Of a stretch of DNA of 32,275 nucleotides, positions 16,905 to 23,564 are shown in pieces; the first letter of the stretch is position 1; every line of letters starts with the position of its first letter. Source of the stretch: Salinarchaeum sp. GTDB lineage: Archaea; Halobacteriota; Halobacteria; Halobacteriales; QS-1-68-20. The position numbers and the translations under genes were made by a program. The stretch covers positions 1 through 32,275 of the forward strand of contig SKSS01000022.1 in assembly GCA_007122875.1 (NCBI GenBank), read 5' to 3'. Below the pieces are notes generated by a model. The model was not told the DNA's origin, ran no database searches, and saw only the letters and a program-made list of their open reading frames with translations.

Positions 16905-17723
16905 ATGCCTTCAAATTTACTCGGCGTCAAGACCGACGATATGTTAGCGACGATCATTCGTGACGCGGGCGACGAACTGCTGGTTATCAACCCGTCCGGG
17001 CACGCGATCGAACAGCTCATCGAGGTCGCCATCGACCACGACGACGAGCTGCCACAGATGCGGATGCTGGCCCAGGAACGAACCCTCAAGGACGTTATGG
17101 GCGACTTCATCGTCGCCAGTAACGCGGCCGACCTCATCGACAGCGGAGCACTCCAGTTCCGCACCGTCGATGATGATTCCGGAAACTCGCTCGCCGTGAC
17201 GGACGACCGCGTGATCGCCATCGTTCGCGCTGGAGAGCACGTCGCGGGGCTCGTCTCCGACGACGAGGAGTTCGTCGCGACCGCCAACGAAACCTACGGG
17301 ACTGACTGGGAGGAGGCGGACGAGTTCAACCTCCGCACGCCGCCGCTGACGCGCGTCCGCGAAACGCTCGAAGAGGAGATCGGGCTGGAGGCGGAAGACG
17401 ACTTCAATCAGGTGCTCGCGTCCATGGAAACCGCCCGAGGCGACGGCGATGGTCTGGACGAGGTGACCATCAGTCTGCTCGTCGCAGCCAAGAACGAGGC
17501 GCTGCTGTACGACATCAGCAAGTGGGGTGAGGACGTGGGGATCGCGAGCAAGGCGACGTTCTCCCGAACGAAGACGAAGCTCGAGGACATGGGCCTGATC
17601 GACACCGAGAAGGTGCCGATCGACGTTGGCCGTCCACGGCTCCGCCTCAAACTCGGCGACGACCGACTGAAGGACGCCGACAGCGACCAACTCGCGAGCG
17701 TCGCACAGTCGATCCTCCACTGA
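16905..17723 (+). CDS. tbsP: TbsP-like transcriptional regulator (DUF5821 family)
   Basis: The 272-residue protein has an N-terminal domain (DDMLATIIRDAGDELLVINPSG) and a C-terminal winged helix (residues about 190-255: LLVAAKNEALLYDISKWGEDV, then ATFSRTKTKLEDMGLIDTEKV). This is the layout of the haloarchaeal DUF5821 family, of which TbsP of Haloferax, a co-regulator with TrmB of a glyceraldehyde-phosphate dehydrogenase gene, is the named member. The assignment is from memory of the family. An in-frame ATG at 16797 would add 36 residues, but that DNA carries the promoter-like AT-rich stretches, so 16905 is preferred. Its targets in this organism are unknown. Confidence 0.7.
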   Translation: MPSNLLGVKTDDMLATIIRDAGDELLVINPSGHAIEQLIEVAIDHDDELPQMRMLAQERTLKDVMGDFIVASNAADLIDSGALQFRTVDDDSGNSLAVTDDRVIAIVRAGEHVAGLVSDDEEFVATANETYGTDWEEADEFNLRTPPLTRVRETLEEEIGLEAEDDFNQVLASMETARGDGDGLDEVTISLLVAAKNEALLYDISKWGEDVGIASKATFSRTKTKLEDMGLIDTEKVPIDVGRPRLRLKLGDDRLKDADSDQLASVAQSILH

Positions 17724-17747
17724 ACACCGCGTTCAGTCGTGCGGTTT
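17720..17747 (+). terminator. Possible terminator after tbsP
   Basis: A short hairpin CTGAAC-ACCGC-GTTCAG (17720-17736) overlaps the tbsP stop codon and is followed by TTTT at 17744-17747. Archaeal termination relies mostly on the T-run; this one is short, so support is modest. Confidence 0.35.
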
Positions 17748-17901
17748 TCACTGCGATTGGTTCTCATTCAGATCGAACACTGTTTGTCAGTAACTGATTC
17801 ACCGGCAAATCTCGACACCATGGCAATCCATTGCCACCGTTGTGGATCCGCGGTCACCCGGAACCGCGGGCTTTTCGGATGCCCCACGCGTGCGTTCAGC
17901 C

Positions 17902-19605
17902 ATGGAACTTCGCACCGTCGGGACCGGTCCCGCCCTCGACGCCGTCGAGGCGGCCCTCGCGGACGCTGGCGTCGAGACCGAACGGGGCGGTCCCGACTCG
18001 GTTGAGGACGCAACGGTCGCGGTCGTGAGCGACGTCGTGGGCGAATCGACGTTCTCGCGGGTGAACGACGCCGCGATACGTGGCGAAACCGCGTGGATCG
18101 CCGTGGAACTCGGTGGTCTCGGCGGAAAGAGCGGGACCGTCGAGGCGAGTGTCGCCGGGTTCGGCCCCGAGTACGGCTGTTATGAGTGCTTACAAACACG
18201 GGTGACGGCGACGGGCGTTCCGGACGACGGTGATCCAGGCGTCGAACGCCGAACCGCACGGCTCGCTGGGGCCGTCGCCGGCCATCGCCTCGTGGGATTG
18301 CTCGCCGGCGACGACGCGATCCGAGGGCGCGTCCTCGAACTGCCCTGGATCGAACGGGAGTTGCTTCCCGTTCCGGGCTGTCCCGCCTGTGGTGACACCC
18401 GGGACCGTTCGCTCCCCCTCAACTACGAGGGCGTCACCCTCGACGACGCGCTCGCCCGTGCCGAGCGGGGTCTCGACGAACGACTCGGCCCCGTCGTGAC
18501 GGTGGGCGAAGCGGATTCGTTCCCAGCGCCGTACTACCTCTCGACGCTCGCGGACACGGCAGGCTTCAGCGACGCCACGGCGGCAACCCAGGCTGCCGGG
18601 GTCGATGTCGACTGGAATGCGGCCTTCATGAAGGCGCTCGGCGAGGCGCTTGAACGGTACGCGGCCGGCGTCTACCGGACGGACGAGTTCGTGACCGCGA
18701 CCGCAGACGAACTCGACGCTCCGGTCGCACCCGACACCGTCGTCGCTCCCGGCGAGGTTCCCGCCCGCGACGAACCGATTCCGTGGGTTCGCGGGGTGAG
18801 CCTGGTCGATGGTACGGCCGTCCACCTGCCCGCGGAACTCGTTCACTTTCCGCCCCCGGAACGGCGCATCCGTCCGGCGATCACGACGGGATTAGGGCTC
18901 GGCTGTTCGACCATCGACGCGGTTCGATCCGGCTTGACCGAAGTCCTCGAGCGCGACGCGTCGATGCTCGCGTGGTATTCCACGTACGAGCCGGTCGGAC
19001 TAACCGTCGACGACGACGGCTATCGGGAACTCGTACGCCGTGCCCGAGCCGAGGAGCTGTCGGTGAGTACCGTCCTGCTTACCGGCGACGTGGATATCCC
19101 GGTCATCGCCGCCGTGGTCGAACGTGACGAGTGGCCGCGGCTCGCACTTGGCAGTGCAGCCGCGCTCGATCCGGTTGCGGCCGCACGGAGCGCGCTGGCC
19201 GAGGCGCTCCAGAACTGGATGGAGCTACGTGCACTCGGCCCCGACGCCGCTGCTGACGAGGGGGCATTCGGGCGATACGCCGCCGAACCGGGACCGGTGT
19301 CGGTGTTGTTCGATATCGATGCGGCGGTCCCGGCGGCGACGGTCGGGCCGGCGGAGTCGCCGACGGGCGCGGACGCGCTCGAAGCGCTCGTCGAGCGCGT
19401 CCGCGCGGCCGGCCTCGAAGCGTACGCGGCCCGGCTCACGACCCGGGACCTCGACCGAATCGGGCTGGAATCGGTTCGCGTGGTGGTCCCCGCCGCCCAG
19501 CCGTTGTTCGTCCGCGAACCGTACTTCGGCGAGCGTGCTCGCGAGGTTCCCGCCGAACTCGGCTTCGAGCCGCGGCTCGATCGGGAGCTACACCCGTTCC
19601 CGTGA
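17902..19605 (+). CDS. YcaO-domain protein with N-terminal E1-like zinc region
   Basis: The 567-residue protein fuses two parts. Residues 1-170 resemble the E1-like/cyclodehydratase partner region and carry two Cys-x-x-Cys pairs (Cys93/Cys96 in YGCYECL, Cys160/Cys163 in PGCPACG) that would bind zinc. Residues about 200-567 are a YcaO domain, an ATP-dependent enzyme that activates peptide backbone amides. Its ATP-site acidic helices are visible: AAFMKALGEALERYAAG (Glu248, Glu251) and STIDAVRSGLTEVLERD (Glu347, Glu350). The chain ends in HPFP, a proline-rich end like that of azoline-forming YcaO enzymes. In bacteria such fusions make azoline heterocycles in peptides; the substrate here is unknown. 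The ATG at 17902 is chosen over 17842; GCTTTTCGG about 27 bases upstream may be its TATA box. Confidence 0.85.
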   Translation: MELRTVGTGPALDAVEAALADAGVETERGGPDSVEDATVAVVSDVVGESTFSRVNDAAIRGETAWIAVELGGLGGKSGTVEASVAGFGPEYGCYECLQTRVTATGVPDDGDPGVERRTARLAGAVAGHRLVGLLAGDDAIRGRVLELPWIERELLPVPGCPACGDTRDRSLPLNYEGVTLDDALARAERGLDERLGPVVTVGEADSFPAPYYLSTLADTAGFSDATAATQAAGVDVDWNAAFMKALGEALERYAAGVYRTDEFVTATADELDAPVAPDTVVAPGEVPARDEPIPWVRGVSLVDGTAVHLPAELVHFPPPERRIRPAITTGLGLGCSTIDAVRSGLTEVLERDASMLAWYSTYEPVGLTVDDDGYRELVRRARAEELSVSTVLLTGDVDIPVIAAVVERDEWPRLALGSAAALDPVAAARSALAEALQNWMELRALGPDAAADEGAFGRYAAEPGPVSVLFDIDAAVPAATVGPAESPTGADALEALVERVRAAGLEAYAARLTTRDLDRIGLESVRVVVPAAQPLFVREPYFGERAREVPAELGFEPRLDRELHPFP

Positions 19606-19650
19606 GCGGGAGGTGACGATGTTCTTACCGTCGTCGACCGCCAAACGATC

Positions 19651-19664
19651 CAAATTATTTATCA
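19651..19664 (+). promoter_or_regulatory. TATA box of the small zinc-ribbon gene
   Basis: CAAATTATTTATCA is centred about 31 bases before the ATG at 19689 and is strongly AT-rich compared with its surroundings. It indicates that the small gene has its own leaderless promoter, separate from the YcaO gene. Confidence 0.6.
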
Positions 19665-19688
19665 TGATTGTCGTCGTTGAATCACGGG

Positions 19689-19880
19689 ATGTCAGACTGG
19701 CGTACGGATCCGACGATCACCGAGTTCGACCTCGGCTGTTCCGATTGTGGGAGTGACCTGTCGCCGACGACCGTCCCGGCCGCGCGGATCGTGCCGGACG
19801 TTCGCGGCGACATCACGATCGCCGAGTGTCCGGAGTGTGGCGGTCGGTACTACCCCGAAAAAGCGCTCGATCGCCTTTAG
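19689..19880 (+). CDS. Small zinc-ribbon protein
   Basis: A 63-residue protein with two zinc knuckles, CSDCG (Cys17, Cys20) and CPECG (Cys47, Cys50), separated by 26 residues. This is the classic four-cysteine zinc ribbon of the many small haloarchaeal zinc-finger proteins; the individual function is unknown. A longer frame begins at 19668, but Met at 19689 sits about 31 bases after a good TATA box. It lies 83 bases after the YcaO gene on the same strand. Its stop TAG interlocks with the stop of the convergent DUF63 gene. It could be an accessory of the YcaO enzyme, but no sequence feature demands that. Confidence 0.8.
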   Translation: MSDWRTDPTITEFDLGCSDCGSDLSPTTVPAARIVPDVRGDITIAECPECGGRYYPEKALDRL

Positions 19881-20992
19881 ATCCCGAACGTCGCACGCAG
19901 GAAGTCACGCGTTCCGGGACCGAGACCGACGGCGAGGACGGCGATGAGCAACAGCAGCGTGTACGTCGGACTCTCGTCGAACATCTCGTCGTTGAACAGC
20001 CAGACGACGAACAGCGCCGCGCCGACCTTCACGGGAATGAACGGCCACGTGTGGCCGATCAGGTCGGTGAGCCACGCCGGCTGGATCACTTCGGTGACGT
20101 CCTGTATCGCGGCGTTGACGACGTGTTTCGGCTCGTACTGCGGCAGTCCAAAGGCGTGCGGCCAGTCGAGGCTGAGAACGTTCGCCACTCCGTCGACGGC
20201 GTGGCCCCAGACGATGACGAGCCCCATGTAGCCCGTACCACGGTTGACTTCCGGGGCGTAGCGTTCGGTCAGCACCCACGCGAGCGCCGCCAGGACGGTC
20301 GCTCCAACGAGCGTGATGATCGGTACCATCGGTTCGAAACCGATCTCCTCCATCGTCAGCGCGAGACCGGCCAGATAGGCGATCGTGATCGAAAGCAGGA
20401 TCGCCCCGGTCGCGAACAGGGGATACTCGTACCGCTCGACGAGCCCGCGGTCCGTCGCTGCGACGGAACCGACCAGCGCCGCCAGCGTCACGGCGAAGAC
20501 GACGACGTAGATCAGCGGGCTGATCAACAGCGCACTCGCCGGAAACCCGATCGCGGGGTCGCCGGCGTTCAACAGCACGATGTTGGCGTCTTCGACGGTC
20601 CGAAGCGCCCCGCCGAAGAAGACGAACGGAATCACCGCGAAGAACAGTCCCCGATCGTCGCCAACGTCGAGCCGTCGAAGCAAAAAGATCACGCCGACGA
20701 GCGCGATCAGCAGGATGACTGCGTAGCTGGCCGTCGAAATCGTCGTGTAGCCGGGTTCGGCGACTATTCCCGTCGTACAGTCGCCGTCGAGAACGGTCTC
20801 GCCGCCGATGCGCTGGGCGCAGGCCTGGCCATGGGCGTCGGCGACGACCGGGCCCCAGAAGTACTTCCAGATGAAGCCGTCGTAAACCTGCTGAGGGAAC
20901 AGCGCTACACCGCCTGCAAGCGCGAGCGCCAGCCCCACGACACTGGCAATCCACGCCCGGACGGGATCCGTTCGATCGAGCGCCTCGTTCAT
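19877..20992 (-). CDS. DUF63 family multi-pass membrane protein
   Basis: The 371-residue protein has about nine or ten hydrophobic segments separated by short loops, beginning with AWIASVVGLALALAGGVALF. Family-like stretches include GLFFAVIPFVFFGGALRTVEDAN and the later VIVWGHAVDGVANVL. It matches the archaeal DUF63 family, which is of unknown function. The start at 20992 is supported by GGGGGAG six bases upstream; a longer frame to 21076 lacks this. The gene is 126 bases downstream of an Lrp regulator gene on the same strand. A Cys pair in AQACAQRIGGETVLDGDCTTG may be in a loop. The stop overlaps that of the convergent zinc-ribbon gene. Confidence 0.88.
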   Translation of the reverse strand: MNEALDRTDPVRAWIASVVGLALALAGGVALFPQQVYDGFIWKYFWGPVVADAHGQACAQRIGGETVLDGDCTTGIVAEPGYTTISTASYAVILLIALVGVIFLLRRLDVGDDRGLFFAVIPFVFFGGALRTVEDANIVLLNAGDPAIGFPASALLISPLIYVVVFAVTLAALVGSVAATDRGLVERYEYPLFATGAILLSITIAYLAGLALTMEEIGFEPMVPIITLVGATVLAALAWVLTERYAPEVNRGTGYMGLVIVWGHAVDGVANVLSLDWPHAFGLPQYEPKHVVNAAIQDVTEVIQPAWLTDLIGHTWPFIPVKVGAALFVVWLFNDEMFDESPTYTLLLLIAVLAVGLGPGTRDFLRATFGI

Positions 20993-21118
20993 GTTCTCTC
21001 CCCCGAACCCACACCGTTTCAGCGTTCCGATTCCGTGAGCGATCGACGCACATCCGCGAGGGAAGCGGCGGCTCAACGCACAGCTGTGACGGAAGCGGTG
21101 GATAGCCCGGGCGCGTGT

Positions 21119-21589
21119 TCACGCGTCGGCGTCCGGCACCGGCAGTTGCTCGTTCTCGTATTCGGTTCCGAGGATCACCATCGTCTGGGTCCGGTCGAAC
21201 CCGTCGATCTCCGCGATGTCGGTGAACATGAGCTTCCGGAGCGCGTCGGCGTCGGTGGCGTACACCCTGAGGATCACGTCCCACTGGCCGGTCGTCAGGT
21301 GAATCTCGCGTACGTTGTCGAGTTCCTGTAACTGTTTGAGTGTCTCGGTCTCCTGGCCCTGATCGACGCGCATTCCGACGATCGCCGAGATCCCCCACCC
21401 GAGCGCCTTCGGGTTCACCCGCGCGTGGTAGCCCTCGATGACCCCGGTCGCTTCCAATCGGGAGACCCGGTCGTGAACGGTCGCACTCGACATCTCTATT
21501 GTTCGGGCGATTTCGCTGAACGGCGTTCGCGCGTTCTCCTGTAACAACCGCAAAATCTCGCGGTCGATCTCGTCGAGGTCGGCGTCCAT
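21119..21589 (-). CDS. Lrp/AsnC family transcriptional regulator
   Basis: The 156-residue protein has an N-terminal helix-turn-helix (LDEIDREILRLLQENARTPF, then ARTIEMSSATVHDRVSRLEATGVI) and a C-terminal AsnC/RAM ligand-binding domain (AIVGMRVDQGQE, then VREIHLTTGQWDVILRVYATD). Such proteins form dimers or octamers and respond to amino acids or other small molecules. The effector is not known here. A longer frame starts nine codons earlier at 21616; the inner ATG matches the family, and a TATA-like segment (ATCGTTTTGAG) lies about 28 bases before it. The neighbours, a DUF63 gene and a phosphatase gene, give no hint of the target. Confidence 0.93.
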   Translation of the reverse strand: MDADLDEIDREILRLLQENARTPFSEIARTIEMSSATVHDRVSRLEATGVIEGYHARVNPKALGWGISAIVGMRVDQGQETETLKQLQELDNVREIHLTTGQWDVILRVYATDADALRKLMFTDIAEIDGFDRTQTMVILGTEYENEQLPVPDADA

Positions 21590-21673
21590 ATCCAGTATCG
21601 GGATCGCCGCCCTCAAAACGATACCCGTCCGAGGTCCGTCTCGGTACGCCGTGAGTTGCCGATCCGATCGGCC

Positions 21674-22468
21674 TCAGTCGATGCTGCGCGCCGCAGCGAG
21701 CGCTTCGTCGTGGATCAGGCCGTTCGAAGCCACCAGGCCGCGGGAGTCGTGTCGCCAGCGCTCACCGTCGAGATCTGTGACGGTCCCGCCCGCTTTTCGG
21801 ACCATGTGTACGCCGGCGACGGTATCCCATGGGTTGGCGTCGACGTTCGTGATCGTCGCGTCGAGCGATCCGGCGGCGACCAGCGCAAGGGCCGCCTGCG
21901 CACAGCCGACCCGTCGGAGGTCGGCGAACCGGGTGACGATCGCCGAGACCGCATGGGTGTACTCGTCCCGGCGGTCGAGATTCCACCAGATCGTCGGACA
22001 GACTGTACACGTCTCGGGGTCGGAACGGTCGCTCACCGAGATCGGTTCGCCGTTGCGCTCGACGCCGTCGGGACCGGAGACGTAGCTGTCGCCGATCGCC
22101 GGAAGTATCGACGCCGCAGCGACCGCTTCGCCGTCGACCACGGCACCCACGCTCGTCGACCACGTCGGAATCTCGCGAACGAAATTGTTGGTGCCGTCGA
22201 TCGGATCGATCACCCAGGCCGCTCCGTCGTCCGGAACGACCTTTGCTTCGTCGTCCTCCTCGCCGACGATTGTGTCGGCCGGAAACTCGTCGGCGAGAAC
22301 CTCGATCACGCGCCGTTGTGCGTCCCGATCAGCAGACGTGACGACGTCGGTCTTGCCCGATTTCGTCTCGACTGGCAGTCCAGCGCGAAACCCCGCAGCC
22401 GCGACGGCTGCTCCGGCCCGAGCCGCCCGCTCGGCGACCGCTTTCCGTCGAGATGCGTCCGTGTTCAT
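21674..22468 (-). CDS. Inositol monophosphatase family phosphatase
   Basis: The 264-residue protein contains the three metal-binding signatures of the Mg-dependent, lithium-sensitive phosphatases: Glu70 in IVGEEDDE, Asp88/Asp91 in WVIDPIDGTNNF, and Asp215 in NPWDTVAG. Archaeal members often hydrolyse inositol-1-phosphate and/or fructose-1,6-bisphosphate; the sequence alone does not choose. A Thr/Ser next to the metal site (DGTNNF) is also as expected. It starts 42 bases after the second HalOD1 gene and may be the last gene of that transcript. Confidence 0.93.
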   Translation of the reverse strand: MNTDASRRKAVAERAARAGAAVAAAGFRAGLPVETKSGKTDVVTSADRDAQRRVIEVLADEFPADTIVGEEDDEAKVVPDDGAAWVIDPIDGTNNFVREIPTWSTSVGAVVDGEAVAAASILPAIGDSYVSGPDGVERNGEPISVSDRSDPETCTVCPTIWWNLDRRDEYTHAVSAIVTRFADLRRVGCAQAALALVAAGSLDATITNVDANPWDTVAGVHMVRKAGGTVTDLDGERWRHDSRGLVASNGLIHDEALAAARSID

Positions 22469-22510
22469 GGTCGTTCGGCGGCGGGCACGACAAATAGACC
22501 CACCGATCTC

Positions 22511-22951
22511 TCACGTGGCGTCCGGCGCTCGAACGAGAATTTCGTCACGGGAGACGGTGACGCCGTAGCCCCCCAGCTCGAAGCTCACGGCCTGCGGGGC
22601 GGTTTCGTCACCGTGGATAAGTTCGGCTAGGGCCTGCTCGTCAGCGGCCTCGCTGATCGGATCGAGCGAGACTGGGTCCACCTCGGCGATGTCGGCGACG
22701 ACCGTAACGACCGCCAGACACAGTCGCTCGACGTCGATCAGGTCGATCAACGTCCGGTACGCGCCGGTCGATGGATCGTAGCGGGTCTCGTCTCGAATTC
22801 CCGTTCCCGTCGAGGTGCCGACCTCGACGGTAACCGACGAGGAGATCCAGGCGTCGGTCTCGTTCGGATCGTAGATCACGCCGAGCGTGTCATCGCCGTG
22901 TGGTCGTTCTTCGTAGTGCAGTTCGTTTGGAGGGGAGGCGTTCATTGTCAT
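22511..22951 (-). CDS. HalOD1 output-domain protein (second of a pair)
   Basis: The 146-residue protein has a HalOD1-type domain in its C-terminal half (about residues 75-142): RLCLAVVTVVADIAEVDPVSL, then ISEAADEQALAELI and AVSFELGGYGVTVSRDEILV. HalOD1 is a haloarchaeal domain found as an output module in signalling proteins; its biochemical role is not established. The N-terminal half (ERPHGDDTLGVIYDPNETD) is unassigned. Its ATG overlaps the stop of the zinc protein gene as ATGA, so translation is probably coupled. Met3 is an alternative start. Confidence 0.75.
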   Translation of the reverse strand: MTMNASPPNELHYEERPHGDDTLGVIYDPNETDAWISSSVTVEVGTSTGTGIRDETRYDPSTGAYRTLIDLIDVERLCLAVVTVVADIAEVDPVSLDPISEAADEQALAELIHGDETAPQAVSFELGGYGVTVSRDEILVRAPDAT

Positions 22952-23139
22952 CTGTCGTCTCGGTCGTTGTCGGTCGTCCGTTTCCAGTCGTGCAAACAGC
23001 CTTCGTCACAGAAGACGTAAACGGTAAATCGTCCGTCATCGTCCGACTGTCCCACGGCGGGATGCCACTCGTGGCCGCTGACGGGCGAATCACAGTGGAC
23101 ACACCGGTTTGGATCCGTGACGTCGGACACGGTGATCAC
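22948..23139 (-). CDS. Small haloarchaeal zinc-binding protein
   Basis: A 63-residue protein with a Cys-x-x-Cys pair (Cys13, Cys16 in RCVHCDSP), His23 and His26 in GHEWHPAVG, and a second pair (Cys44, Cys48 in FCDEGCLHDWK). The pattern suggests a zinc-binding fold like the small DUF7576-type haloarchaeal proteins (from memory). The gene is sandwiched between two HalOD1 genes and overlaps both by four bases (ATGA at each junction), so the three proteins are probably made together and may act together. No enzymatic motif is visible. Confidence 0.8.
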   Translation of the reverse strand: MITVSDVTDPNRCVHCDSPVSGHEWHPAVGQSDDDGRFTVYVFCDEGCLHDWKRTTDNDRDDR

Positions 23140-23486
23140 AGGAAGTGGTCTGCCGATCGAGCGGGGGAGTCGAGATCCGCTCGCTCGCCGGAGAGAACGG
23201 CGGTGTCGTCGGCAGTCGCCGTTCGATCGCCGTCGACGGAGACCGTTCCGTCGGCATCGACGGTGACCTGAAGCCCTGCATACTCGAACGCGATCGTCAC
23301 GGCGGTATCCGTCGCGTGTTCGATGAGAGCGTCCAACGCGTCCGGATCGAGCGTCTCGAACAGTGGTGGGATCTCCGTGGGAGCAGCCCCGAGGGTATCG
23401 GAAACGGCTCGAACGACGAGTTCGCTGGGGGAGAGCACATCGTGGTGGGAAGGCGGCGTCTGAGTGATCGTCGGGTGGTCGTTCAT
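23136..23486 (-). CDS. HalOD1 output-domain protein (first of a pair)
   Basis: A 116-residue protein that is nearly all HalOD1 domain: ELVVRAVSDTLGAAPTEIPPL, FETLDPDALDALIEH and AVTIAFEYAGLQVTVDADGTV. This is the canonical form of the domain, an output module of unknown biochemical action in haloarchaeal signalling. A longer frame is open to 23564; the ATG at 23486 gives the usual N-terminus (MNDHPT) but has no clear Shine-Dalgarno, and Met at 23534 is an alternative. It lies 78 bases after the Bat-like regulator gene, and its stop overlaps the start of the zinc protein gene. Confidence 0.85.
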   Translation of the reverse strand: MNDHPTITQTPPSHHDVLSPSELVVRAVSDTLGAAPTEIPPLFETLDPDALDALIEHATDTAVTIAFEYAGLQVTVDADGTVSVDGDRTATADDTAVLSGERADLDSPARSADHFL

Positions 23487-23564
23487 GAAGGTCCGTACTG
23501 GTGGCGGACGTATGGGAGTTGCACCTATTCTCATCACCTGTGTCCTGGACTGGACACTATCCAT

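Noticed and set aside
17821-18005. Frame beginning MAIHCHRCGSAV with a Cys-x-x-Cys motif before the YcaO gene
   Set aside because: After about 25 residues it becomes an Arg-rich shadow of the YcaO gene in another frame, and it overlaps the YcaO promoter region. The Cys motif is probably chance.
19826-21331. Long plus-strand open frame opposite the DUF63 and Lrp genes
   Set aside because: Shadow; the opposite strand encodes recognisable membrane and regulator proteins.
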